A stretch of DNA of 64,000 nt, taken from assembly GCF_900105055.1 (NCBI RefSeq), contig NZ_FNTA01000004.1, positions 5,487,501 to 5,551,500 on the forward strand, given 5' to 3'. The notes below the pieces were generated by a model. The model was not told the DNA's origin and did not search any database. It saw only the letters and a program-made list of their open reading frames with translations. The position numbers and the translations under genes were made by a program. Origin of the DNA: Amycolatopsis lurida (GTDB taxonomy: Bacteria; Actinomycetota; Actinomycetes; Mycobacteriales; Pseudonocardiaceae). Shown here piece after piece: positions 15,968 to 24,386 of this stretch. The stretch's first letter is position 1, and each line of letters opens with the position of its first letter.

Positions 15968-17269
15968 ATGAGCGCGGACGGATGGTCGTTCGAGACCAAG
16001 CAGATCCACGCGGGTGCGGCGCCGGACACCGCCACCGGCGCGCGGGCGACCCCGATCTACCAGACGACCTCGTACGTGTTCCGCGACAGCCAGCACGGCG
16101 CCGACCTCTTCAGCCTCGCCGAGCCCGGCAACATCTACACGCGGATCAACAATCCCACGCAGGACGTGCTGGAGCAGCGGCTCGCCGCGCTCGAAGGCGG
16201 CGTCGCGGCGCTGGCGTTCGCCTCCGGGAGCGCGGCGACGACGGCGGCCATCCTCAACCTCGCGAACGCCGGTGACCATTTCGTCTCCAGTCCTTCGCTG
16301 TACGGCGGCACCTACAACCTCTTCCACTACACACTGCCGAAGCTCGGCATCGAGGTCTCGTTCGTCGAGGACCAGGACGACATCGAGCAGTGGAAGGCGG
16401 CCGTCCGGCCCAACACCAAACTGTTCTTCGCCGAGACGCTGGCCAACCCGGGCAGCAACGTCCTCGACATCCGCGCGGTCGCCGACGCCGCGCACGAGTC
16501 CGGTGTCCCGCTGGTCGTGGACAACACCGTGCCGACCCCGTACCTCGTGCGCCCGATCGAGCACGGCGCCGACATCGTCGTCCACTCGGCGACCAAATAC
16601 CTCGGCGGGCACGGCACCACGGTCGCCGGGGTGCTGGTCGACGGCGGCACCTTCGACTTCGGCAAGGACCCGGCGCGGTTCCCCGGGTTCACCGAGGCCG
16701 ACCCGAGCTACCACGGCCTCAAGTACTGGGAGGCCCTCGGCCCGGGCGCGTTCGCCGCCAAGGCCCGCGTCCAGATCCTGCGCGACACCGGCGCCGCGAT
16801 CGCGCCGTTGAACAGTTTCTTGATCCTGCAAGGTATCGAGACGCTTTCGCTGCGTCTGGAGCGGCACGTGTCCAACGCGCAGGCGCTGGCCGAATGGCTG
16901 GAACAGCGTGATGAGGTCGAGAAGGTGTATTACGCCGGGCTGCCGTCGAGCCCGTACCACGAGGCCGCGAAGAAGTATCTGCCGAAGGGGGCCGGCGCGG
17001 TGCTGTCGTTCGACCTGCGCGGCGGCGTCGAAGCCGGACGGGCCTTTGTGGACGGTACGGAACTGCACAGCCAGCTGGTCAACATCGGCGACGTGCGCAG
17101 CCTGATCGTGCACCCGGCCTCGACGACGCACAGCCAGCTCACGCCGGAGGAGCAGGCTTCCAGCGGTGTCACGCCGGGTCTCGTGCGCCTCGCCGTCGGG
17201 TTGGAAGGGATCGAGGACCTCAAGGCCGATCTCGAGGCCGGATTCCGGGCGGCCAAGGCCGCTCTGTGA
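15968..17269 (+). CDS. metY: O-acetylhomoserine sulfhydrylase (bifunctional O-acetylhomoserine/O-acetylserine type)
   Basis: A PLP enzyme making homocysteine from O-acetylhomoserine and sulfide in methionine synthesis, 433 aa. The N-terminus FETKQIHAGAAPDTATGAR, the YTRINNPTQDVLEQRLAALE segment and the PLP-lysine motif HSATKYLGGHG (Lys near 210) identify the Cys/Met metabolism family, MetY branch. AGGAG precedes the ATG by seven bases. metX overlaps its last four bases, so substrate supply and use are coupled. Confidence 0.95.
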   Translation: MSADGWSFETKQIHAGAAPDTATGARATPIYQTTSYVFRDSQHGADLFSLAEPGNIYTRINNPTQDVLEQRLAALEGGVAALAFASGSAATTAAILNLANAGDHFVSSPSLYGGTYNLFHYTLPKLGIEVSFVEDQDDIEQWKAAVRPNTKLFFAETLANPGSNVLDIRAVADAAHESGVPLVVDNTVPTPYLVRPIEHGADIVVHSATKYLGGHGTTVAGVLVDGGTFDFGKDPARFPGFTEADPSYHGLKYWEALGPGAFAAKARVQILRDTGAAIAPLNSFLILQGIETLSLRLERHVSNAQALAEWLEQRDEVEKVYYAGLPSSPYHEAAKKYLPKGAGAVLSFDLRGGVEAGRAFVDGTELHSQLVNIGDVRSLIVHPASTTHSQLTPEEQASSGVTPGLVRLAVGLEGIEDLKADLEAGFRAAKAAL

Positions 17270-18360
17270 CCGGTGCGTGGCGAGAGGGAGAGCCGCCTGG
17301 GCGTCGCCGCTTCGCCGGCGGCGTCCAGGCGCTCGAAACCGGTGGGACGCTGCCGTTCACGCTCGCGTACGAGACGTGGGGAACGCTGAATCCCAGCGCC
17401 TCCAACGCGATCCTCGTCGAGCACGCGCTGACCGGGGACAGTCACGCCGTCGGCCCCGCGGAGGAAGGTCACGTCAGCCCCGGCTGGTGGGACGGGCTGA
17501 TCGGGCCGGGCAAGGCGATCGACACCGACGCGTTCTTCGTGGTGGTCCCGAACGTACTCGGCGGCTGCCAGGGCTCGACCGGCCCGTCTTCACGGCATCC
17601 GGACGGAAGAGCTTGGGGTAGCAGGTTTCCCGCCGTGACCGTACGCGACCAGGTGGGCGCCGAAGCCGTTCTCGCCGACGCGCTGGGTATCGGCCGGTGG
17701 GCGGCGGTGGTCGGTGGGTCCATGGGCGGGATGCGCGCGCTGGAATGGGCGGTGAGCGAACCGGACCGGGTCGCGGCACTGCTCGTGCTCGCGTCGACGG
17801 CGCAGGCGTCGGCCGACCAGATCGCCTGGGCCGCGCCGCAACTGCACGCCATCCGCGCCGATCCGGGCTGGCACGGTGGCGACTACTACGACGTCCCCGG
17901 TGGCGGCCCGGACGCCGGTCTCGGCATCGCGCGCCGTATCGCGCACGCGACCTATCGCAGCGAAGCCGAACTGGCACAACGCTTCGGGCGTCGCCACCAA
18001 GACGGTGAAGACCCCCTGCGCGGCGGGCGGTTCGCCGTCGAGTCCTATTTGGACCATCACGCCGGGAAGCTGTCCCGCCGGTTCGACGCCGGCAGCTACG
18101 TGGTGCTCACCGAATCGATGAACACGCACGACATCGGCCGCGGGCGAGGCGGGGTCGCGAAAGCGCTCGGCCGGATCACCGCGCGCACCGTCGCGGCCGG
18201 GGTGGACAGCGACCGGCTGTACCCGCTGTACCAGTCGCAGGCCATCGCGGACGGGATCGACGGGGCGGAGTTCGCCGTCATCAGCTCACCGTACGGGCAC
18301 GACTCGTTCCTGATCGAGACCGAGCAGATCGCGCGGCTGGTGAAGCTACTGCTGGGGTAG
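17266..18360 (+). CDS. metX: Homoserine O-acetyltransferase
   Basis: An alpha/beta-hydrolase-fold transferase that makes O-acetylhomoserine from homoserine and acetyl-CoA, 364 aa. The motif VGGSMGGMRALEW carries the nucleophile (Ser near 152). NVLGGCQGSTGPSS, a YDVPGG...ARRIAHATYRSE lid segment and a C-terminal SPYGHDSFLIE with the catalytic His are all present. The GTG start overlaps the metY stop (GTGA). It completes the direct sulfhydrylation route with metY. Confidence 0.94.
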   Translation: MTGAWREGEPPGRRRFAGGVQALETGGTLPFTLAYETWGTLNPSASNAILVEHALTGDSHAVGPAEEGHVSPGWWDGLIGPGKAIDTDAFFVVVPNVLGGCQGSTGPSSRHPDGRAWGSRFPAVTVRDQVGAEAVLADALGIGRWAAVVGGSMGGMRALEWAVSEPDRVAALLVLASTAQASADQIAWAAPQLHAIRADPGWHGGDYYDVPGGGPDAGLGIARRIAHATYRSEAELAQRFGRRHQDGEDPLRGGRFAVESYLDHHAGKLSRRFDAGSYVVLTESMNTHDIGRGRGGVAKALGRITARTVAAGVDSDRLYPLYQSQAIADGIDGAEFAVISSPYGHDSFLIETEQIARLVKLLLG

Positions 18361-18416
18361 CCCTGGGGTTGCTGCTGCCCGCGGTGCTGAGGCGCCGTTG
18401 TCTTCCTGCGCTCGGT

Positions 18417-18469
18417 GTTCCCAATGTCGCATTAGAGACGCTCAGCGTCTCTAATGCGACATTGGGAAC
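18417..18469. repeat. 53-nt perfect palindrome, copy 1
   Basis: Arms of 26 bp (beginning GTTCCCAATGTCGCATTAGA) are perfectly complementary around one central base. It lies between the convergent metX and the 170-aa gene and may terminate both. A diverged copy of the same length is at 59543-59595. It reads well as a mobile or dispersed intergenic palindrome and not only as a terminator. Confidence 0.85.
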
Positions 18470-18501
18470 CTGGATGGCTCCCGATGCGCCGCGTGCGACC
18501 G

Positions 18502-19014
18502 CTAGTCCGCCACCGCGTCCGAGATCCAGGGCGCCACCGGCAGGTCCCGGTCCAGGCATTCCGCCGACAGCCGGATCGTCCAGCGCAGCGCCTGCAGCAC
18601 CAGGCTGTCGACCTCGTCCGGCGCGGCGTTCGCGAGCGCGATCTCGACCTGTTCCTGCGCGGCCTCGCTGTTGCCGTGCACCTCGGCCAGCAGCGTGCGC
18701 ACGGCCGTCCGCACGGGCGGGTCCGCCTGGTCGATCGAGACCTCTTCACCGTCCTCGTCGAACACCTGGACCTTGACCGGCGCGCTGCCGCCGTCACCGA
18801 GGGTCGACACCATGGCGCTGCACTCACCGAAGAGCATCATCACGAGCTCTTTGGTCTCTTCGGAGCGGGCTTGGGGCTCGACAGCGGTCGGCGTGAGCTC
18901 GTCGAGCGCCTCGGCGTCCTCCCCGAGGCTGATCGCCACGAGCGCGCGCTGCGCCTTTTCGACGAGCCTCCGCTCGTACTCGCTCCTGTCCGGCTCCACG
19001 TGCCTATCAAACAC
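18502..19014 (-). CDS. Hypothetical acidic protein, 170 aa
   Basis: A soluble, acidic, helix-rich protein. It contains EDAEALDELTPTAVEPQA, VKVQVFDEDGEEVSIDQAD and a C-terminal ALRWTIRLSAECLDRDLPVA segment. I recognise no named domain. Codon use and length argue that it is real. GTG 19014 gives the full-length reading; a GTG at 18999 is also possible, and neither has a strong Shine-Dalgarno. It is next to, and in the same direction as, the TetR gene but separated from its end by 42 bases. Confidence 0.6.
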   Translation of the reverse strand: MFDRHVEPDRSEYERRLVEKAQRALVAISLGEDAEALDELTPTAVEPQARSEETKELVMMLFGECSAMVSTLGDGGSAPVKVQVFDEDGEEVSIDQADPPVRTAVRTLLAEVHGNSEAAQEQVEIALANAAPDEVDSLVLQALRWTIRLSAECLDRDLPVAPWISDAVAD

Positions 19015-19056
19015 CAGAGGACGGAAAAGTGGGGATAGGCCGAAACCCGGACGTGG

Positions 19057-19647
19057 TCACTTGGCGGCGTGCAGTGCACCCAGCGCGAGGCGGCAGAGCA
19101 TTTCGGCCAGTTCGCTGTCACCGAGATGGCGGTTGTACGGCGTCGAGTTGATCAACCCGAAGACCGCGTGCGCCGCCGATCGCGCCTGGCGTTCGCCGAT
19201 CCCGGGGACGGCGTCGCTGATCGCGCGCACCCAGACCTCGACGTACTGCCGCTGCAGGGCGCGGACCTGCTTGCGGTCACTGTCGGTGAGATTGGCGAGG
19301 TTGCGCTCCTGGACGGTGATCAACGCGGGATGCGCGAGCGCGAAGTCCACGTGAAAATTCACCAGTGCTTCGAGAACCTCGCCCGGCTCGTCCCGCTGGC
19401 TCGCCCTCGCCGTCCCGCCGTCGAGCAGATAGCGGCTGATGGAGTTCAACATTTCGCCGAGGATGGCGTCCTTGCTGCGGAAATGCCGGTACAGCGCCGG
19501 GCCGGAGATGCCGACGGCCGCGCCGATGTCGTCGATGCCGACGCCGTGGAAACCGTGGTGGGCGAAGAGCTCGGCGGCGGCGGCCATGATCTGTTCACGC
19601 CTGTTCGCCTTCTCGCCGTTCACGAGTGGGGTGGGGTTCGCCGGCAT
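19057..19647 (-). CDS. TetR family regulator, probable BkaR-type repressor of branched-chain acyl-CoA catabolism
   Basis: A 196-residue TetR/AcrR protein. HTH: REQIMAAAAELFAHHGFHGV-GIDDIGAAVGISGPALYRHF. The C-terminal domain carries a ligand pocket ending LGALHAAK. The sequence resembles mycobacterial Rv2506 (BkaR), which lies next to accD1-accA1-fadE19 and controls them. Here the same operon is 1.1 kb away. The operator GTTAGCGAGCGCTAAC sits 22 bases upstream of its own start. Two more copies precede accD1, so it probably represses itself and that operon and is released by an acyl-CoA. Confidence 0.82.
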   Translation of the reverse strand: MPANPTPLVNGEKANRREQIMAAAAELFAHHGFHGVGIDDIGAAVGISGPALYRHFRSKDAILGEMLNSISRYLLDGGTARASQRDEPGEVLEALVNFHVDFALAHPALITVQERNLANLTDSDRKQVRALQRQYVEVWVRAISDAVPGIGERQARSAAHAVFGLINSTPYNRHLGDSELAEMLCRLALGALHAAK

Positions 19648-19668
19648 CTGGCCATATTAAGGCCGCGT

Positions 19669-19684
19669 GTTAGCGAGCGCTAAC
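19669..19684. promoter_or_regulatory. TetR operator, site A
   Basis: GTTAGCG-AG-CGCTAAC is a perfect 7-2-7 palindrome embedded in a longer 15-bp-arm palindrome (19661-19692). It lies just upstream of the TetR start and matches sites at 20725 and 20753 in architecture. Confidence 0.72.
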
Positions 19685-19798
19685 ACGCGGCCGTACTTCC
19701 AGCCTGGGCCAAGCGGGTTACCTGGGGAAATGACCCTTTTGCGTGTGGCTACCACCTGGTAATGCTGTGTCTCGTTAACTTGTCACGAAGGAGTGACC

Positions 19799-20608
19799 AT
19801 GGCCGTCCCTGCTCGGATCAAAGCTCTTTCCTTCACTCGTTTAGGTGCGGCACTGGGGGTCGCTGTCCTCGCCACCTTCGGTCTCGCGGGCACCGCCCAA
19901 GCGGCGACCGACTACGTGGCGCTCGGCGACTCGTACTCGTCCGGCGTCGGTGCCGGCAGCTACGGGAACTCGGGCGACTGCATGCGCAGTGCCAACGCCT
20001 ATCCCCAGCTGTGGGCCAACGCCCACGCCGGGACCACCTTCAAGTTCGTCGCGTGCTCGGGGGCGCGCACCGGCGACGTTCTCAACCAGATCGCGAACGT
20101 CACCTCCAGCACCACGCTGGTGACGGTCTCGGTCGGCGGCAACGACGCCGGGTTCGCCGACGTCATGACCACCTGCACCACCGGTAGCGACCAGACCTGC
20201 GTCAATCGAGTCAACACCGCGAAGACCTACGTGAACAACACGCTTCCGGGGTTGCTGGACAACGTCTACGGCAAGATCAAGGCGAAGGCGCCCGGCGCGA
20301 AGCTGGTCGTTCTCGGTTATCCGCGCTTCTACACGGTGCCGGGTTCGTGCTCGGTCGGGCTGAGCGACACCAAGCGCACCGCGATCAACTCGGGCTCCGA
20401 CACGCTGGCGTCGGTGCTCTCGGCCCGTGCGTCCGCGCACGGCGCGAAGTTCGTCGACGTGCGGGGTGCCTTCACCGGGCACAACATCTGCTCGTCGGCC
20501 AGTGACTATCTGCACAGCCTCACCTGGCCGATCGTGAACTCGTACCACCCGACGGTCGCCGGTCAGCGGGGCGGCTACTACGCCCCGCTGGTCTCCGCGA
20601 TCGGCTGA
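19799..20608 (+). CDS. Secreted SGNH/GDSL hydrolase (lipase/esterase)
   Basis: A 269-residue exported esterase. The signal peptide covers about residues 1-33 (hydrophobic LGVAVLATFGLAGTAQA). Block I GDSYSSG has the nucleophile (Ser near 45), block III SVGGND has the oxyanion Asn, and block V TWPIVNSYHPTVAGQ has the catalytic His. It resembles Streptomyces extracellular GDSL lipases. Paired cysteines in DCMRSA, KFVACSG and TCTTGSDQTC suggest disulfides. GAAGGAG lies six bases before ATG 19799. TACCA-CC-TGGTA in the promoter region is a possible site of unknown use. Confidence 0.92.
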   Translation: MAVPARIKALSFTRLGAALGVAVLATFGLAGTAQAATDYVALGDSYSSGVGAGSYGNSGDCMRSANAYPQLWANAHAGTTFKFVACSGARTGDVLNQIANVTSSTTLVTVSVGGNDAGFADVMTTCTTGSDQTCVNRVNTAKTYVNNTLPGLLDNVYGKIKAKAPGAKLVVLGYPRFYTVPGSCSVGLSDTKRTAINSGSDTLASVLSARASAHGAKFVDVRGAFTGHNICSSASDYLHSLTWPIVNSYHPTVAGQRGGYYAPLVSAIG

Positions 20609-20626
20609 TTTCCCGTAGCGAGGGCT

Positions 20627-20669
20627 GAAAGGGCCCTTCACCGCATGTCATGCGGTGAAGGGCCCTTTC
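20627..20669. terminator. Palindrome with AAAGGGCCC core
   Basis: Perfect 21-bp arms (starting GAAAGGGCCCTTCACCGCAT) around one base lie 18 bases past the SGNH hydrolase stop. Probable terminator. It belongs to the family also seen at 7269, 38523 and 59433. Confidence 0.7.
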
Positions 20670-20724
20670 GTCGCATGTCACGCGGGTATGGCGTCCTTCA
20701 GCCCCGGCCTGGTGGACAGAGCGG

Positions 20725-20768
20725 GTTAGTGGGCGTTAACCTACGAGAGCAAGTTAACGACGGCTAAC
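20725..20768. promoter_or_regulatory. Two TetR operators (sites B and C) upstream of accD1
   Basis: GTTAGTG-GG-CGTTAAC (20725-20740) and GTTAACG-AC-GGCTAAC (20753-20768) share the 7-2-7 pattern of the site in the TetR promoter. Site C ends 16 bases before the accD1 ATG, so binding would block initiation. The consensus of all three is GTTARYG-NN-SGYTAAC. Confidence 0.72.
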
Positions 20769-20784
20769 TTGGCGACGAGGAGCC

Positions 20785-22398
20785 ATGGACACACCCGTAC
20801 TGAGCACTTCGGCCGATCCGGGCAGCGACGAGTACGCCCGCAGCGTCACCTCCCACGCCGAGCTGGTCGAAGACCTGCGCAAGCGGCTCGCCGCCGCCCG
20901 GCTCGGGGGCCCGGAGAAATCCCGCACCCGCCACGTCGAGCGAGGCAAGCTCCTGCCACGCGACCGGGTCGACACCCTCCTCGACCCGGGTTCGCCGTTC
21001 CTGGAGCTGTCCCCGCTGGCCGCCACCGGACTGTACGACGACGAGGCCCCCTCGGCCGGGATCATCACCGGGATCGGGCGGGTCTCCGGCCGCGAATGCG
21101 TGATCGTCGCCAACGACGCGACGGTCAAGGGCGGCACCTACTACCCGATGACGGTCAAGAAGCACCTGCGCGCGCAAGAGGTCGCGCTGCACAACAACCT
21201 GCCGTGCGTCTACCTGGTGGACTCCGGCGGCGCGTTCCTGCCGCGGCAGGACGAGGTCTTCCCGGATCGTGAGCACTTCGGCCGGATCTTCTACAACCAG
21301 GCGACGATGTCCGCGCGCGGTATCCCGCAGATCGCCGCGGTGCTCGGTTCGTGCACGGCCGGCGGCGCGTACGTCCCGGCGATGAGCGACGAAGCGGTCA
21401 TCGTGCGGAACCAGGGCACTATCTTCCTCGGCGGCCCGCCGCTGGTGAAGGCCGCGACGGGCGAGGTCGTCACGGCCGAGGAACTCGGCGGCGGCGACGT
21501 CCATTCGCGTCAGTCCGGCGTCACCGATCATCTGGCCGAGGACGACGCCGACGCGTTGCGCATCGTTCGCTCGATCGTGTCGACTTTGGGCCCGCGGACG
21601 CCGCGTCCTTGGGACGTCCTCCCGACGGAGGCACCGGTCGCCGACCCGAACGAGTTGTACGGTGTCGTCCCGACCGACCCGCGTGTGCCCTACGACGTCC
21701 GCGAGGTCATCGCCCGGATCGTCGACGGCAGCCGGTTCGGCGAGTTCAAGAAGGAGTACGGCTCGACGCTGGTCACCGGGTTCGCCCGGATCCACGGCCA
21801 TCCGGTCGGCATCATCGCGAACAACGGCGTGCTGTTCGCCGAGTCCGCGATGAAGGGCGCGCACTTCATCGAACTGTGCGACAAACGCTCGATCCCGCTG
21901 CTGTTCCTCCAGAACATCACCGGTTTCATGGTCGGCAAGGCCTACGAGGCGGGCGGCATCGCCAAACACGGCGCGAAGATGGTCACCGCGGTGGCCTGCG
22001 CGCGCGTGCCGAAGCTGACCGTCGTCATCGGCGGCTCGTTCGGTGCGGGCAACTATTCGATGTGCGGCCGCGCGTACTCGCCCCGGTTCCTGTGGATGTG
22101 GCCGAACGCGCGGATCTCGGTGATGGGTGGCGAGCAGGCGGCGTCGGTGCTTTCGACGGTCCGCCGCGACGCCATCGAAGCTCGCGGCGGCGAATGGTCC
22201 ACAGAGGACGAAGAGGCCTTCAAGGATCCGATTCGCGACCAGTACGAGGCGCAGGGGAGCCCGTACTACTCGACGGCGCGGCTGTGGGACGACGGAGTGA
22301 TCGATCCGGCGGACACCCGCACGGTGCTCGGTCTCGCGCTGTCCGCGACGGCCAACGCGCCTTTGTCCGATGTCAACTACGGCGTCTTCAGGATGTGA
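20785..22398 (+). CDS. accD1: Acyl-CoA carboxylase beta subunit (methylcrotonyl-CoA carboxylase-type carboxyltransferase)
   Basis: A carboxyltransferase subunit, 537 aa. It has two crotonase-fold halves: the acyl-CoA-binding N-half (VYLVDSGGAFLPRQDEVFPD, SCTAGGAYVPAMSDE) and the carboxybiotin-binding C-half (FARIHGHPVGIIANNGVLF, IGGSFGAGNYSMCGRAY). These motifs fit methylcrotonyl-CoA carboxylase, a leucine-degradation enzyme. GAGGAG precedes the ATG. accA1 follows after two bases. Two TetR operators lie just upstream. Confidence 0.93.
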   Translation: MDTPVLSTSADPGSDEYARSVTSHAELVEDLRKRLAAARLGGPEKSRTRHVERGKLLPRDRVDTLLDPGSPFLELSPLAATGLYDDEAPSAGIITGIGRVSGRECVIVANDATVKGGTYYPMTVKKHLRAQEVALHNNLPCVYLVDSGGAFLPRQDEVFPDREHFGRIFYNQATMSARGIPQIAAVLGSCTAGGAYVPAMSDEAVIVRNQGTIFLGGPPLVKAATGEVVTAEELGGGDVHSRQSGVTDHLAEDDADALRIVRSIVSTLGPRTPRPWDVLPTEAPVADPNELYGVVPTDPRVPYDVREVIARIVDGSRFGEFKKEYGSTLVTGFARIHGHPVGIIANNGVLFAESAMKGAHFIELCDKRSIPLLFLQNITGFMVGKAYEAGGIAKHGAKMVTAVACARVPKLTVVIGGSFGAGNYSMCGRAYSPRFLWMWPNARISVMGGEQAASVLSTVRRDAIEARGGEWSTEDEEAFKDPIRDQYEAQGSPYYSTARLWDDGVIDPADTRTVLGLALSATANAPLSDVNYGVFRM

Positions 22399-22400
22399 GC

Positions 22401-24386
22401 ATGTTCGACACGGTTCTGGTCGCCAACCGCGGGGAGATCGCGGTCCGCGTGATCCGCTCGCTGCAGGGGCTGGGCATCCGTTCGGTCGCGGTGTACAGCG
22501 ATGCGGACGCCGACGCCCGGCACGTCCGGGAGGCGCACACCGCCGTCCGTATCGGCCCGGCCGAAGCGGCGAAGAGCTACCTGTCCATTCCGGCGATCGT
22601 CCAGGCGGCGGTCGACACGGGCGCGCAGGCGGTCCACCCCGGTTACGGCTTCCTCGCGGAGAACGCGGAATTCGCGCGAGCCTGCGCCGACGCCGGTCTG
22701 GTCTTCATCGGCCCGCCGGTCGAGGCCATCGACGCCATGGGCGACAAGATCCGCGCCAAGGCGACGGTGTCCAAGGCCGGTGTCCCGGTGGTGCCGGGTG
22801 CGTCCGATGTGGACATCCCCGAAGGTGGTTTCGCGGCCGCCGCGGAGAAGGTCGGGTTCCCGCTGCTGCTCAAGCCGTCCGCCGGTGGTGGCGGAAAGGG
22901 TATGCGGCTGGTCACCGAACTGTCCGAATTGGACGCTGCCGTCGAGTCCGCGCGCCGTGAAGCCAAGGGCTCGTTCGGCGACGACACCCTGCTCATGGAG
23001 CGGTTCGTCACCACGCCGCGCCATATCGAGATCCAGGTGCTCGCCGACACCCACGGCAACGTGATCCACCTCGGCGAGCGCGAGTGCAGTCTTCAGCGGC
23101 GGCACCAGAAGATCATCGAAGAGGCGCCGTCCGTGCTCCTCGACGAAGCGACGCGCGCGAAGATGGGTGCGTCCGCGGTCGAGGCCGCGCGCTCGGTGGG
23201 TTACGTCGGCGCGGGGACGGTCGAGTTCATCGTGTCGGCCACCGCGCCCGACGAGTTCTTCTTCATGGAGATGAACACCCGACTCCAGGTCGAGCATCCG
23301 GTGACCGAACTCGTCACCGGGCTGGATCTCGTGGAGTGGCAGGTCAAGATCGCCGCGGGTGACGTGCTCACCGTGTCACAGGACGACGTCCGGCTGGACG
23401 GCCACGCCGTCGAAGCCCGCGTCTACGCCGAAGATCCCGCTCGCGGTTTCATCCCGACGGGTGGCACCGTGCTCGCGGTCCACGAGCCGTCGGGCGAAGG
23501 CGTGCGCGTCGACTCGTGGATGAGCGAGGGCGCGGTCATCGGCTCGAACTACGACCCGATGCTGGCCAAGGTCATCGCCTGGGGCCCGGACCGCGCGGCC
23601 GCGTTGCACCGGCTCGATCTGGCGCTCGCGGACACCGCGCTGCTCGGCGTCGGCACCAACGTCGCCTTCCTGCGCGGGCTGCTCGCCGACGGCGACGTCC
23701 GCGACGGCAAGCTCGACACCGGCCTCGTCGATCGGCGACTGTCCACTTTGGTCTCCGAGGAGGTGCCGCCGGAGTTCTTCGTGGCGGCGGCGCTCGACCG
23801 GCTGCTTTCCCTGCAACCACAGGGAACCGTCATCGATCCGTGGGACGTGCCGGACGGCTGGCGGCTCGGCGGGTCCGGCGGCATCGACTTCGCGCTGAAG
23901 TCGGGAAGTTCCGAAGTCGCCGTGCGGGTGCAGGGCACGCCGGCGAACGCGCTCGTGAGTGTCGACGGCGCCGAGCCGGCCCGGGTTTCCGCGCGGCGCG
24001 ACGGTGATCTGCTGGAAGTCCGGCATCCCACCGGTTTCCACCGCTACCGGCACGCGGCCGGAAGCGGGAGGACGGTGTGGCTCGCGCGGGACGGCCACAG
24101 CTTCGCGATCGGCGAGCGCGAGCGGCTGCGCTCGGCGGCCGGTGCCGCGGGTGGCGCCGGACCGGTGACCAGCCCGATGCCCGGAACCGTGCTGGTGGTC
24201 AAGGCCGCCGCCGGTGACGTGGTGAGCGCCGGGACGCCGCTCGTGGTCGTCGAGGCGATGAAGATGGAGCACACGATCACCGCGCCGATCGACGGCGTGG
24301 TCAGCGAACTCCCCGTCCGGGCGGGCCAACAGGTCGCGCTGGACGAGACGGTAGCCGTGGTGACACCCCAAAAGGATGAGCAATGA
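22401..24386 (+). CDS. accA1: Acyl-CoA carboxylase alpha subunit (biotin carboxylase + BCCP)
   Basis: A biotin-dependent carboxylase alpha chain, 661 aa. The biotin carboxylase domain (residues 1-450) starts MFDTVLVANRGEIAVRVIRS, with the ATP-grasp loop PSAGGGGKGMRL and the active-site segment EMNTRLQVEHPVTE. A linker follows, then the C-terminal biotinyl domain VVEAMKMEHT with Lys near 621. The ATG at 22401 is two bases after the accD1 stop; in-frame sequence upstream is the accD1 shadow. It pairs with AccD1 to carboxylate 3-methylcrotonyl-CoA or a similar acyl-CoA. Confidence 0.95.
   Translation: MFDTVLVANRGEIAVRVIRSLQGLGIRSVAVYSDADADARHVREAHTAVRIGPAEAAKSYLSIPAIVQAAVDTGAQAVHPGYGFLAENAEFARACADAGLVFIGPPVEAIDAMGDKIRAKATVSKAGVPVVPGASDVDIPEGGFAAAAEKVGFPLLLKPSAGGGGKGMRLVTELSELDAAVESARREAKGSFGDDTLLMERFVTTPRHIEIQVLADTHGNVIHLGERECSLQRRHQKIIEEAPSVLLDEATRAKMGASAVEAARSVGYVGAGTVEFIVSATAPDEFFFMEMNTRLQVEHPVTELVTGLDLVEWQVKIAAGDVLTVSQDDVRLDGHAVEARVYAEDPARGFIPTGGTVLAVHEPSGEGVRVDSWMSEGAVIGSNYDPMLAKVIAWGPDRAAALHRLDLALADTALLGVGTNVAFLRGLLADGDVRDGKLDTGLVDRRLSTLVSEEVPPEFFVAAALDRLLSLQPQGTVIDPWDVPDGWRLGGSGGIDFALKSGSSEVAVRVQGTPANALVSVDGAEPARVSARRDGDLLEVRHPTGFHRYRHAAGSGRTVWLARDGHSFAIGERERLRSAAGAAGGAGPVTSPMPGTVLVVKAAAGDVVSAGTPLVVVEAMKMEHTITAPIDGVVSELPVRAGQQVALDETVAVVTPQKDEQ

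Noticed and set aside
18417..18469. Insertion-sequence terminal repeats
   Set aside because: There is no transposase or cargo between palindromes and no target-site duplication. Treated as a dispersed palindromic repeat.
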